Assembly (NCBI GenBank): GCA_001541255.1
Contig: LNQR01000034.1
Span: forward strand, 23,426-87,425
DNA from: Candidatus Magnetominusculus xianensis
Lineage (GTDB): Bacteria > Nitrospirota > Thermodesulfovibrionia > Thermodesulfovibrionales > Magnetobacteriaceae
Length of the DNA: 64,000 nucleotides
Direction of reading: 5' to 3'
Below the pieces are notes generated by a model. That model was not told where the DNA came from, made no database searches, and worked only from the letters and a program-made list of their open reading frames with translations. Both the position numbers and the translations under genes were made by a program. This document shows, piece after piece, positions 27,836 through 36,448 of this stretch; position 1 is the stretch's first letter, and each line of letters begins with the position of its first letter.

Positions 27836-28161
27836 CCGCTCACCGCTTCATCCATTGATTTGTAAATCTTTAAAATGGTATCCAGTCCAGACATTTTCAG
27901 CACTTTAAAGACATGTTCGGCAGGTTCGGCAAAGACAATCCTGCCGTCAATCTTTTTTATTTCCTTAGCAGCGGCAAGAAAGACCCTCAGCCCGGCGCTG
28001 CTCACATACTCAAGCTCCTTTAGTGAAACGATAACCTTGCCCGGCTTCTGGCTTAAAACATCCATCATCTTTTCGTCGAACACGGGGGCGTTCGACGCAT
28101 CCAAACGACCATTTAGTGAAATTACATCTATACCATCTTTCTTTTCTATTTTTACTTCCAT
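27832..28161 (-). CDS. STAS-domain anti-sigma factor antagonist
   Basis: A 109-residue single STAS domain (GRLDASNAPVFDEKM, KVIVSLKELEYVSSAGLRVFL). The serine before AGLRVF is the usual phosphorylation site that switches binding to an anti-sigma kinase. No partner kinase or phosphatase is adjacent. It is divergent from the cyclic-nucleotide-binding gene, with a shared 96-base upstream region. Confidence 0.9.
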   Translation of the reverse strand: MEVKIEKKDGIDVISLNGRLDASNAPVFDEKMMDVLSQKPGKVIVSLKELEYVSSAGLRVFLAAAKEIKKIDGRIVFAEPAEHVFKVLKMSGLDTILKIYKSMDEAVSG

Positions 28162-28257
28162 GCTGCCCCCTGTACTTATATTTTCTAAGCTGTTATACTA
28201 CCATAGCAGATACGGCAAATACAAATCTAATTGCACCGGTGCGGGAGGTTATATTAA

Positions 28258-29718
28258 ATGGACAAAAATACGTTTAGTTACCTAATCAGGCGTTTCTACG
28301 AAGAGATAAAATCAGCAGATGTGGATGAGGCATATGAGACGTTTATGCTTATACTTGACCTCGTATTTATAGACAAGAACAGTGTACCCAAATTTTTTCA
28401 GGAGTTACTCGATAAAGACACGCTGCGGATGTTCGACGATATTTCTCTGGTCAAATATAAACATAATGAGGCAATCTGCAAAGAGGGCGCCCATGACCAC
28501 TCCCTGTTTATAATAGTAAGCGGTACGGTGCGTATATCAAAAAAGTCTGCAAAATCTAAGGGTCCGTTAGTCCCGCTGCCTCCTGTTTTGCTGAATCACC
28601 TGATAACCACGCTGTTTACCAGCGGCGCAAAGACCCTGTCGAATCTTTCGGTTGGTGATTTTTTTGGCGAGTCGGCCTTGTTTTCATCAAAGCCGATGGC
28701 AGTCAGCGCTATAGCAGATACAGATGTGGAGCTTTTGGTGATAACTGCTGAATCACTCCAAAAGGCCATGACCGTTAAGCCAAACCTGCGCTCACTGCTC
28801 AGAGAATATTACGTGTCAAGACTTGATTCTATGGTGGAATTCCTCAACAGTGAACAGGGCAAACTACAGGCATGTGCGTTTGGAGCCTTGTTAGGGGCGG
28901 TAATGCCTGATAATAAAAACAACAACTACACAGACACTTCTATGATGTTAGGGGCAGGCTCGAGCTCGGAAGAGGAGACAGGCTTTTCGCTTAACCCGAA
29001 ATCACTTGTAGAAACCGGACTCAGGAAGGTGATGACTCTATATGCGGCAAACCGGAAGGCAGAGGCGGCGCTCTTGTATCTGAGCATATCCCGCTTATTT
29101 TTCAGGGATATTGCTACCGTTGCCGCTAATGAGCTAATCATTAGGGCAATGAACAATGTGACAGTCAGAAATATAAGGCCGCTGTATGACGCATTGGATA
29201 AACTTCAGCGTTTAATACCGGAACAATCACCTGAGCTGCACACTGAGCCGCATATGACCGGTGTACCAGATACCTGCATGAATTTCCTTGCGTTATTCAA
29301 CGAATTACTCAGGAGGAATCTTGATAAGGCAGTGCAGTTGCAATATGAAAAGGGGCGGACGATTGTGAATTTTGGGGAAGAGCCTGATGCCATATATGTA
29401 GTTAAAACCGGCTCAGTAAAGGTATATCCCCAGGGCACATCGCCTGAGTCTGAAAATGTCAGCGGCATTACCACAATCGGCAGTGGAGAACTATTTGGTG
29501 AATTTGATTTCTTCAATAGAAAACCGCGCACAGCAACTGTGATAGCAGCCGAGGATACATCGCTTTACGAAATAAACAGAACGCTTGCCTCAGAGATTGT
29601 GAAAGAACACCCTGAGGTGCTTGAGTTCTTTAAGAAATCATATCAGGCAGAAATCGATAATCTGATCAAAGAGGCCGATGCGATTAAGGCATATTTTGAA
29701 AACGACCTGATTCCTTAA
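28258..29718 (+). CDS. Protein with two cyclic-nucleotide-binding domains
   Basis: A 486-residue soluble protein. Domain 1 (about residues 60-190) has KEGAHDHSLFIIVSGTVRIS and GDFFGESALFSSKPMAVSA. A helical middle with a tetratricopeptide-like feel follows, then domain 2 (about 355-465) has FGEEPDAIYVVKTGSVKVYP and GELFGEFDFFNRKPRTATV, containing the FGE...RTA phosphate-binding cassette. No helix-turn-helix is evident, so it is not a CRP regulator. It could read the nucleotide made by the cyclase encoded at 10825, which is inference. Confidence 0.88.
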   Translation: MDKNTFSYLIRRFYEEIKSADVDEAYETFMLILDLVFIDKNSVPKFFQELLDKDTLRMFDDISLVKYKHNEAICKEGAHDHSLFIIVSGTVRISKKSAKSKGPLVPLPPVLLNHLITTLFTSGAKTLSNLSVGDFFGESALFSSKPMAVSAIADTDVELLVITAESLQKAMTVKPNLRSLLREYYVSRLDSMVEFLNSEQGKLQACAFGALLGAVMPDNKNNNYTDTSMMLGAGSSSEEETGFSLNPKSLVETGLRKVMTLYAANRKAEAALLYLSISRLFFRDIATVAANELIIRAMNNVTVRNIRPLYDALDKLQRLIPEQSPELHTEPHMTGVPDTCMNFLALFNELLRRNLDKAVQLQYEKGRTIVNFGEEPDAIYVVKTGSVKVYPQGTSPESENVSGITTIGSGELFGEFDFFNRKPRTATVIAAEDTSLYEINRTLASEIVKEHPEVLEFFKKSYQAEIDNLIKEADAIKAYFENDLIP

Positions 29719-29737
29719 TAAATGACTGGAGGATAAG

Positions 29738-30270
29738 ATGATATCATTAACAAGAGAATTTGTTAAAAATAATATTTCTGATTCAATAGTTATATTTGAA
29801 AGAGGGCTGAGAATATTCAAGCTGGGCAGTTATAACCTCAAGGAAGGAATTTAAATCAACGGTAGAGAAAGAGAAGTTCCCACACTTATACTGGGATTCT
29901 GGAAAACCCAGGTATTACTTTGACAGGCAGCTCCCCGATGAATTTATTGACCGCTTCAGACCCTATTTCGATGACCAAGGCATTTACATGACCTCATCGA
30001 GCTATATGCGCTAATAGAAGAGGTCAAAGAGATGAGGGCGCTTCGGATTGACGACTACATATTGTAGAGACTTGACGATGCAATGAATCAAAAAGAGATG
30101 GAACTACTTAAGGGCAGCTATACTCCTGAGTAATATGCGTGCCGCTCTACCCTTATCAGAAAATTGGCGTGGATTTCGGGCTGTTTAGAAAATCAGTAAT
30201 CATTGCCGATGAAATGGGCTTGGGTAAGACCCTGCAGTCGATTACGTTGTCGTGTCTGAAGAAGTCACTC
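29738..30270 (+). pseudogene. Decayed SNF2-family helicase remnant
   Basis: Several short frames separated by stops and frameshifts can be read in order: a 38-codon piece from 29738, a piece with FPHLYWDSGKPRYYFDRQLP, a piece with LYALIEEVKEMRALRIDDYI, and finally YPYQKIGVDFGLF with ADEMGLGKTLQSI, which is motif I of SWI2/SNF2 ATPases. The rest of the helicase is gone. The last piece runs in frame into the downstream EcsC-like gene, giving a misleading 388-codon frame. Confidence 0.75.
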
Positions 30271-30540
30271 TTTAACTTCAGCAAGAGTAACCCCTGCATC
30301 ACTCAAGGAACAAAGGAAAGGGAAATAATTTTCGCAAAGAGCGCGGCAAGTAGTGTCAATATATCGACACATATGGTAAGATATTCCACTAAAACAGACC
30401 AAAGATGGCTAAAAAAAGATAGTGAAAGAGAATCACTTTCAACATTGGTTGTCCAAAAAATCGAAGTAAGTTCAACTCTATATTATTTGGTATGGCGATA
30501 TGCTTTTTTGATACTGAAATGTGTTACTATAAGTACTAAT

Positions 30541-31305
30541 ATGAACACTGAAGAAAAAAAAGAAGAATGTCCTCTTTTCAAGACTGTCAAGGCTGTAATA
30601 ATGACCACTGAGAGTGTTCGGAAGATGGTGAAAAAATACAGGGACAGATACGACTGCTACGACAGTTCCACCTCTGCTCTTAAGGCAAATATAGCGATAG
30701 CTGACAAAATAGTGGGAAGATATTCAAATCTTGCAGCATTAGTCGGCAGCGTTACGGCATTACCAAGCGTTGCCCCCGGCATAGGGACAGTAATAGCTAT
30801 AACTGGCGGTATGGCGGTTGATGTAGTCACTGCTATGAAATTTCAGGTGGATATGTGTCTGTGTCTGTGTGAGACGTTTGGATTTGACGTTTCGGCTGAG
30901 GAGGCAGTTAATCTGGCATTTTTATTAGCCGCTGCCGGTACGCTTGAAAAATCAGGGATAAACATTGGGGCAGCCTGCGAAAACAAGAGTACGATGAATT
31001 TACTGAAGAGTAATCTTAAAGGTGCAGCCCTCCAGATATTTGGTGCAAATATTGGAGTAAAGATTGCAAGTGACGCAGGGGTAAACATGATGCATCATTA
31101 TTTACGCGGTGCAGCCCTGCATGTTATTAAAGATTTGTTCAACAGAATCGGGACGCATTTCACAAGAAGGTCGATAGAGAAGTCTTTGCCCTACGGATTA
31201 GGCATTGTCATAGGCGGAACTCTGAACTATGCCTTGACGAAATATGTAGGGGTACAGGCAAAGAATTGGTTTGTTATCGAATATGCCACCAGAGGACAGC
31301 GTTAA
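30541..31305 (+). CDS. EcsC-family protein
   Basis: A 254-residue protein. Conserved features are an apolar GVTALPSVAPGIGTVIA-like segment, VDVVTAMKFQVDMCLCLCE, and the C-terminal EKSLPYGLGIVIGGTLNYALT block that identifies the EcsC family. The biochemical role is not established; in Bacillus the name comes from an exporter operon. The start at 30541 is chosen because sequence upstream is helicase debris; no good ribosome site is seen, and an ATG at 30601 is an alternative. Confidence 0.7.
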   Translation: MNTEEKKEECPLFKTVKAVIMTTESVRKMVKKYRDRYDCYDSSTSALKANIAIADKIVGRYSNLAALVGSVTALPSVAPGIGTVIAITGGMAVDVVTAMKFQVDMCLCLCETFGFDVSAEEAVNLAFLLAAAGTLEKSGINIGAACENKSTMNLLKSNLKGAALQIFGANIGVKIASDAGVNMMHHYLRGAALHVIKDLFNRIGTHFTRRSIEKSLPYGLGIVIGGTLNYALTKYVGVQAKNWFVIEYATRGQR

Positions 31306-31384
31306 GACCCCTGAAGCACCTGATACCCCTCCTCCCCAAACCCTCGGTGCTATGGCTTAAGTGAATTTAGGGGAATAAAAAATA

Positions 31385-31414
31385 TTTACAGATTCAAAAG
31401 CATTATGCTAAACT
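31385..31414 (+). promoter_or_regulatory. Candidate promoter of the glycogen cluster
   Basis: TTTACA (31385-31390), an 18-base spacer and an extended -10 TGCTAAACT (ending 31414) precede glgA by about 120 bases. The match is moderate. Confidence 0.4.
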
Positions 31415-31535
31415 GTGTACATGGCAGTCTGCCGGGCGCTGGCGGGTAATAAATATTTAAGCGCATCAGCGGCTGACGTTGTCAAATAATTGCGAGATAT
31501 GGCAACAGAACAATAATTTGCTCAGGAGGTCAATG

Positions 31536-33017
31536 ATGTATGTTGTTATGATAGCCTCGGAATGCGCCCCAGTCTCCAAAGTAGGCGGGCTGGCCGATGT
31601 AGTAGACGGGCTTAGCCGGGAGCTTGCGAATAAAGGACATAAAGTCGAAGTTATACTTCCCTATTATGACTGCATGAACCTCTCAACTATCGGGGCAGCC
31701 ATCAATGATTTTCAAAACAATTCTGTACAGGTTTCTGTCCAATGCAATGGAAAGCAGTTATTAAGCACCGTACACAGTGCAGTTATACACGATAATGAGT
31801 GTTTTTTTATTAAACCTCATTCTCAGGAAAGATATTTTGACAGAGGTATCTACTACGGTCAAAGAGACGACGACGAGCGTTTCACAGTTTTTTGCCTTTC
31901 GGCGGTTGAATTCCTGAGTGAAACCGGAAGAAGACCTGATGTTATACACTGCCACGACTGGCAGAGCGCCCTTGTCCCTGTGCTGCTAAAGACTAAGCAC
32001 AGGCACTCAGCCCTCTCGCAAACGAAGACATGCTACACTATACACAATATCTGGCATCAGGGAAAGACCTCTGAAAAGGTCTTGAAGATGGCTGACCTTG
32101 AGCAAGTGGTCACAGGTAAAGACAGCATTGTAGATGACTCTGACCACGCCTATATAAATCTAATGAAAGGCGGCATAACCTACTCGGATATCATCACTAC
32201 CGTCTCTCCAAAGTACGCCTCTGAGACCATGACCAATCAGATGGGCGAGGGTATGCAGAAGACCTTGTCCAAATATTCTGACAAATATACAGGCATCATC
32301 AACGGCGTAGATTATGACTCATGGAGCCCTGCCACAGACAAGCTCATACCCTTTAACTACGACATAGACTCAATAGAAGATAAATATAAGAACAAGGAAC
32401 ACATGAGAAAAAAGATGTCCATGAAACAGGACTTTAAACCCATAGTCTCAGTTGTCGGACGCCTGGATATGCAAAAAGGCGTTCACCTGATCAGACATGC
32501 GTTACTGTACTCACTTAACAACGGTATGCAGTTTGTCCTGCTTGGCTCATCTCCTGACAAGGAAATAGATATATACTTCCACCATCTGAAACACTATCTG
32601 AAGGACAATCACGACTGCCACATTCATCTCAGCCATGATGAGGAACTGGCACATCTCATATACGCAGGTGCGGATATGATACTGATACCCAGTCTTTTTG
32701 AACCGTGCGGGTTGACGCAGATGATAGCAATGAGATATGGCACTGTTCCTGTTGTGAGAAACACGGGCGGACTCAGCGACACAGTGTTTGACGCCGAGGT
32801 CTCTGTTAAACCTGTTACAGACAGAAACGGGTTTTCATTTGACGACTTCTCCTATGACGCAGTTTCACTTGCGCTAAAGAGGGCATCTATGACATGGCAT
32901 GAAAAACCCCATACTTTCAGAGAAATCATGCTGACCGGCATGAGGACAGATTATTCGTGGGGGGCTTCAGCAGATAAATATCTCAGCCTCTATAACAGGA
33001 TTTCTGGGAAGTGGTAG
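31536..33017 (+). CDS. glgA: Glycogen (starch) synthase
   Basis: GT5 enzyme that extends alpha-1,4-glucan from ADP- or UDP-glucose. The N-terminal substrate loop SKVGGLADVV is at residues 14-23, and the C-terminal EPCGLTQMIAMRYGTVPVV and NTGGLSDTV blocks are present in a normal 493-residue protein. The second of two adjacent ATG codons (31536) is five bases from AGGAGGT and is preferred; 31533 is also possible. It starts a three-gene cluster with a DUF4912-like protein and a branching enzyme. Confidence 0.95.
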   Translation: MYVVMIASECAPVSKVGGLADVVDGLSRELANKGHKVEVILPYYDCMNLSTIGAAINDFQNNSVQVSVQCNGKQLLSTVHSAVIHDNECFFIKPHSQERYFDRGIYYGQRDDDERFTVFCLSAVEFLSETGRRPDVIHCHDWQSALVPVLLKTKHRHSALSQTKTCYTIHNIWHQGKTSEKVLKMADLEQVVTGKDSIVDDSDHAYINLMKGGITYSDIITTVSPKYASETMTNQMGEGMQKTLSKYSDKYTGIINGVDYDSWSPATDKLIPFNYDIDSIEDKYKNKEHMRKKMSMKQDFKPIVSVVGRLDMQKGVHLIRHALLYSLNNGMQFVLLGSSPDKEIDIYFHHLKHYLKDNHDCHIHLSHDEELAHLIYAGADMILIPSLFEPCGLTQMIAMRYGTVPVVRNTGGLSDTVFDAEVSVKPVTDRNGFSFDDFSYDAVSLALKRASMTWHEKPHTFREIMLTGMRTDYSWGASADKYLSLYNRISGKW

Positions 33018-33050
33018 CCGCTAACAAGTTATTACTATAAAGGAGACACT

Positions 33051-33995
33051 ATGGAAGACACACTCGTTAAAACCGAAGGCCAGGGCAAGGACAAACCCCG
33101 TGAAGCCCGTGAAGATGGACACGGTATAGCATATTTATTATCGGACACACTAAAATATCCAATAGTCGAAAACTACGAAATTCCTACTAAATATGATACC
33201 GATACGCTTGTCATTCTGCCAGTAACCGAGAAGAAGGTTTATCTTTACTGGGAATTGACTGAGAAGCTGCTCATGGAAAAGACGCAAAACCCGTCGGCCT
33301 CATATTTTACCGTGAAGATATACGAGGTAACACTTGGCGAGAAGAAGAACTATAGGGAACAAGAGATATACTCCGCTGCCGTATCAGAGCCGTTTGGTCA
33401 GATTTATGTAGAATGCACAGATAATTTCAAGCCGATGACAGCCGCGATAGGCATTGAAAGAGATGGGGTGTTTACAGTAATACTGAAAGCTAACCAGATC
33501 AATGTCCCGTCGTTTAGTGTGCTGGGCCTGAAGGAGGAGTTCTGGAGCAAGGGAATATTATACACAGAGGAGAAAAACGTGGACGAAGTAATGGAAAACA
33601 CTAAAAACGCCGAACTACAGGGCGGTAAATCAGACATATTCGAAAAAGAAATGGAAATCATCTCCAAGTTTCTTGACATAAGATTTAAAGATACGGAAAA
33701 CATAGAGCTGCTCCTAAGACTGATAGAAAAGATAAAGCATCTCTCAGAGGATGATAAGGCTATGTTTGAACTGATAAAGAGCTTCTTTGAGACCAGGGCT
33801 AAAGACATTCAACTGCTGAGTATGTTTCTTGAGTTTCTCAAGTTTTTGGGGCTCAAAGACGACAGCAGGGGGTCAATTATGAAGTATTTCGAGCAGTTGA
33901 TGGGGAACTCAGGGTCTAGCGAAATGTCCGGTGAAAAGCCCGGCTCAAGTGAGATGTCAGGGTCAAGCGAACTCCTCTCCGGCAAGAGGAGTTAA
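33051..33995 (+). CDS. DUF4912-like protein of glycogen cluster
   Basis: A 314-residue protein. Residues about 40-165 show the DUF4912 pattern (LVILPVTEKKVYLYWELTEKLL, FTVKIYEVT, and a carbohydrate-binding-like closing strand). The C-terminal half is helical and acidic, ending in Ser/Gly-rich copies of SSEMSG (near 33910-33970). Genes of this kind often sit between glgA and GH57 genes. A scaffolding or glucan-binding role is plausible but not proven. It starts 33 bases after glgA and ends 3 bases before the next gene. Confidence 0.75.
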   Translation: MEDTLVKTEGQGKDKPREAREDGHGIAYLLSDTLKYPIVENYEIPTKYDTDTLVILPVTEKKVYLYWELTEKLLMEKTQNPSASYFTVKIYEVTLGEKKNYREQEIYSAAVSEPFGQIYVECTDNFKPMTAAIGIERDGVFTVILKANQINVPSFSVLGLKEEFWSKGILYTEEKNVDEVMENTKNAELQGGKSDIFEKEMEIISKFLDIRFKDTENIELLLRLIEKIKHLSEDDKAMFELIKSFFETRAKDIQLLSMFLEFLKFLGLKDDSRGSIMKYFEQLMGNSGSSEMSGEKPGSSEMSGSSELLSGKRS

Positions 33996-33998
33996 CAA

Positions 33999-35612
33999 AT
34001 GATAAAGGGCTATTGGTTACCGGTACTGCATTCACATCTGCCGTTTGTAAAACATCCTGAGTACGATTATTTTCTGGAAGAACACTGGCTCTTTGAGGCA
34101 ATATTTGAGACATATCTGCCGCTTCTTATGAGGATGAAGAGGTTTGAGGCCGATGGCGTGGATTTCAGATTGACTGTTTCCGTATCACCTCCCCTTGTTG
34201 AAATGCTTGATGACGAGTATCTTACGGGGCTGTTTATAAAGTATATGGACAGACTCATCGAACTTTCCCAGAAAGAGATGAAGCGTGTACAAAATGACGG
34301 CAGCATGTTGAATGTTGCAACGTTTTACTATAAGAGGTTTATAGAAATAAAGACCTTCTTTACAGATGTATTAGGCAGCAACGTATTAAACGGTTACAAG
34401 TACTTTTCAGATAAGGGTCAATTAGAGATAATAACCTGCGGCGCCACACATGGCTTTCTGCCGCTTCTGAGGACAAATCCACGTGCAGTGGAGGCGCAAA
34501 TAGACCTTGCCACGCAGTGCCATTACGAACACTTTGGTAAGGCCGCTACCGGTATATGGCTGCCTGAGTGTGCGTACTACGAGGAATTGGATGAGATACT
34601 GAAAAAATACGGGATTAAGTATTTCTTTCTTGAGTCGCATGGCGTGAACAAAGGTGTGCCTGCCCCGAAGTTCTCTGTGTATTCAGCAGTTCACACGTTA
34701 AACGGCCTTGCAGCATTTGCCAGAGACCCTGAAACATCCAAGCAGGTGTGGAGTTCTATGTCAGGGTATCCTGGTTCTCCAGAGTATCGTGATTTCTACA
34801 GGGACATTGGCTTTGACCTGGAAATGGATTATATCAAACCATACATCTCACCAGATGGGAACAGGGTGTTTACCGGGATTAAGTACTATAAGATAACCGG
34901 GAAGACAGAGGACAAATTACCCTATGACCCTGTTGCGGCATTTCATAAGACAAAATTTCATGCCGAACATTTCTGTAACGCCAGATATGAACAGGTAGAG
35001 GCGCTGGCCCCATCTATGGACAGACCCCCTCTTATGGTATCCCCATACGACGCAGAACTATATGGTCACTGGTGGTTTGAAGGACCGGACTTCTTATACC
35101 ATGTCCTTTTGCAGCTACAAAAAGATAAAACTATCAAGCCCGTCACACCAACTGAGTACCTAAGCTACCATCCCAAGAATCAAACCGTAGCACCAAGCCC
35201 ATCTTCATGGGGTGAAAACGGCTACTACGACGTATGGCTCAACGAAGACAACAGTTGGATATACAGGCACCTGCATTTCATGGCCGGTTCGTTGGAGAAA
35301 CTTGCAGACGAGTACTATGACATGCCGGACGACGGTTCGGATATAAGTCTGTTCAACAAGAGGGTTCTGGATCAACTGGCAAGGGAACTCCTGCTGGCGC
35401 AAAGTAGTGACTGGGCATTTTTGATAACCCAGGGCACGGCAATCGAATATTCTGTGAAGAGGACAAAGGAGCATATATCGAATTTCAATGCGCTTATGAG
35501 CAGCTTCAGGTCTGCAGCTGTTGATATAGATTTTTTGAAGTGGCTGGAGCTTAAAAACTCTATATTTAAGAACCTCAATTTCAGGGTCTATTCAAGCAAA
35601 AATATAAGATAG
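33999..35612 (+). CDS. GH57 1,4-alpha-glucan branching enzyme
   Basis: A 537-residue GH57 protein introducing alpha-1,6 branches into glycogen. The diagnostic blocks are HSHLPFVKHPEYDYFLEEHW at the N-terminus, the catalytic nucleophile Glu190 in GIWLPECAYYEEL, the acid/base Asp near residue 351 in SPYDAELYGHWWFEGPDFL, and the C-terminal helical domain (SSWGENGYYDVWLNEDNSW). Its pairing with glgA supports glycogen storage rather than amylase action. Confidence 0.93.
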   Translation: MIKGYWLPVLHSHLPFVKHPEYDYFLEEHWLFEAIFETYLPLLMRMKRFEADGVDFRLTVSVSPPLVEMLDDEYLTGLFIKYMDRLIELSQKEMKRVQNDGSMLNVATFYYKRFIEIKTFFTDVLGSNVLNGYKYFSDKGQLEIITCGATHGFLPLLRTNPRAVEAQIDLATQCHYEHFGKAATGIWLPECAYYEELDEILKKYGIKYFFLESHGVNKGVPAPKFSVYSAVHTLNGLAAFARDPETSKQVWSSMSGYPGSPEYRDFYRDIGFDLEMDYIKPYISPDGNRVFTGIKYYKITGKTEDKLPYDPVAAFHKTKFHAEHFCNARYEQVEALAPSMDRPPLMVSPYDAELYGHWWFEGPDFLYHVLLQLQKDKTIKPVTPTEYLSYHPKNQTVAPSPSSWGENGYYDVWLNEDNSWIYRHLHFMAGSLEKLADEYYDMPDDGSDISLFNKRVLDQLARELLLAQSSDWAFLITQGTAIEYSVKRTKEHISNFNALMSSFRSAAVDIDFLKWLELKNSIFKNLNFRVYSSKNIR

Positions 35613-35690
35613 ACGCCGCGCATTAGCATCTGGCAATACTGGGCTTGGCAACATTGGTCAATGTGGGCAATGTGCGGTCTTGCCTGATGT

Positions 35691-35849
35691 TTACTGGAGT
35701 GGGTTGATTCTGCTGTTCACATTTGCGGACAGACAACCGCCAGCCGGAAAGAAATATCTGGTTTCACAACAATCGCATAAATAAAAGCGGCCAGTTGTGG
35801 AACTGCAAATAAGGACAAGTGAGCCGGTACAGCTGTCACATTTCTCCAC
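35691..35849 (-). CDS. Small zinc-ribbon protein
   Basis: A 52-residue protein with two CxxC knuckles (KCDSCTGSLVL and YLCDCCETRYFFP). The GTG start at 35849 has GGAGG five bases upstream and gives the same N-terminus as the paralogue at 36252, so the longer TTG frame is rejected. It is divergent from that paralogue's operon across a region packed with PhoB-like repeats. Function is unknown; phosphate-starvation control is inferred. Confidence 0.7.
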   Translation of the reverse strand: MEKCDSCTGSLVLICSSTTGRFYLCDCCETRYFFPAGGCLSANVNSRINPLQ

Positions 35850-35898
35850 TGTTACCTCCAATGCTTTACTCAAATTAGCAGCCGCTCTCCCTATTGTA

Positions 35899-35957
35899 AT
35901 TATACAGTGACTAATGTTACAGCAATGTGAAAATAGTGTTACAATTGTGTTAAATAT
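35899..35957 (-). promoter_or_regulatory. Array of four 11-bp PhoB-like half-sites with -10, minus strand
   Basis: Four consecutive 11-base units, 35914-35924, 35925-35935, 35936-35946 and 35947-35957, each begin RTGT and mostly follow RTGTTACAA. On the minus strand a TATAAT (35899-35904) lies about ten bases beyond the last unit, the usual pho box geometry. It should drive the zinc-ribbon gene ending at 35691. Confidence 0.65.
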
Positions 35958-35989
35958 TTATATCCAAAGTTTAACATAAACATAACCCA

Positions 35990-36034
35990 TTCTTAATCAA
36001 TCCTTAATATTCCTGTAACAGCCCATTGTTTAAT
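35990..36034 (+). promoter_or_regulatory. Array of three PhoB-like half-sites with -10, plus strand
   Basis: Three 11-base units (TTCTTAATCAA, TCCTTAATATT, CCTGTAACAGC) occupy 35990-36022, followed by TTTAAT at 36029-36034 or the overlapping TAATAT. This is the layout of a PhoB-activated promoter and would drive the small genes at 36078 and 36252, the EAL-GGDEF gene and pstB. Confidence 0.6.
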
Positions 36035-36077
36035 ATATTACAGTTGAAGAATTAAATAATGGGAATCAGGAGGGAAC

Positions 36078-36227
36078 ATGTCAAAGGTAATCTGTGAGCG
36101 ATTCGAAAGTCTTGCCGAGCTTTCAGCTTGTGGCAGGTGTGAGCATGTAAAAGTGTGTGCAAGCTACGAGGAACACTTGGATGCCGAAGTCTCCAGGGTA
36201 TGTTCTCGTTATTTGGACTATGTGTAA
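36078..36227 (+). CDS. Small Cys-containing protein
   Basis: A 49-residue protein not recognised as a known family. It has a central CGRCEHVKVC motif and Cys at both ends, suggesting metal binding. CAGGAGGGAAC precedes the ATG. It is the first gene after the plus-strand PhoB-like array. It is the same length as, and vaguely similar to, the Cys protein at 40865. Confidence 0.65.
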   Translation: MSKVICERFESLAELSACGRCEHVKVCASYEEHLDAEVSRVCSRYLDYV

Positions 36228-36251
36228 ACCCGGTGAATATGGAGGAAGGCA

Positions 36252-36425
36252 ATGAAACTTTGTGACGACTGTAATTCCATCCTTGTCCTTGCTCGTGAAT
36301 ATTTCACAGGCAATATGTATTCATGTGTAAACTGTAAGAACAGGTTCTTTTTCCCCGTGGTTTGGTTTTTTGCTGAAGAGGGAGTATCCCGTAAAAGACC
36401 TGTAATGGTTTGCAGAGAGCTTTGA
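36252..36425 (+). CDS. Small zinc-ribbon protein, paralogue of the divergent one
   Basis: A 57-residue protein with two knuckles (LCDDCNSILVL and YSCVNCKNRFFFP) that align with the divergent gene at 35691-35849. GGAGGAAGG lies 4 bases before the ATG. It is the second gene of the putative phosphate-regulated unit. No enzymatic motif is present; an RNA- or protein-binding adaptor is one possibility. Confidence 0.7.
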   Translation: MKLCDDCNSILVLAREYFTGNMYSCVNCKNRFFFPVVWFFAEEGVSRKRPVMVCREL

Positions 36426-36448
36426 ATATGCACTGAGGAGGTAAGCAT

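Noticed and set aside
30139..31305. Single SNF2-EcsC fusion protein
   Set aside because: The helicase part stops after motif I, is preceded by frameshifted pieces, and the linker shows no conserved domain.
35850..35873. TTG start for the minus-strand zinc ribbon
   Set aside because: The GTG at 35849 has GGAGG at proper distance and matches the N-terminus of its paralogue.
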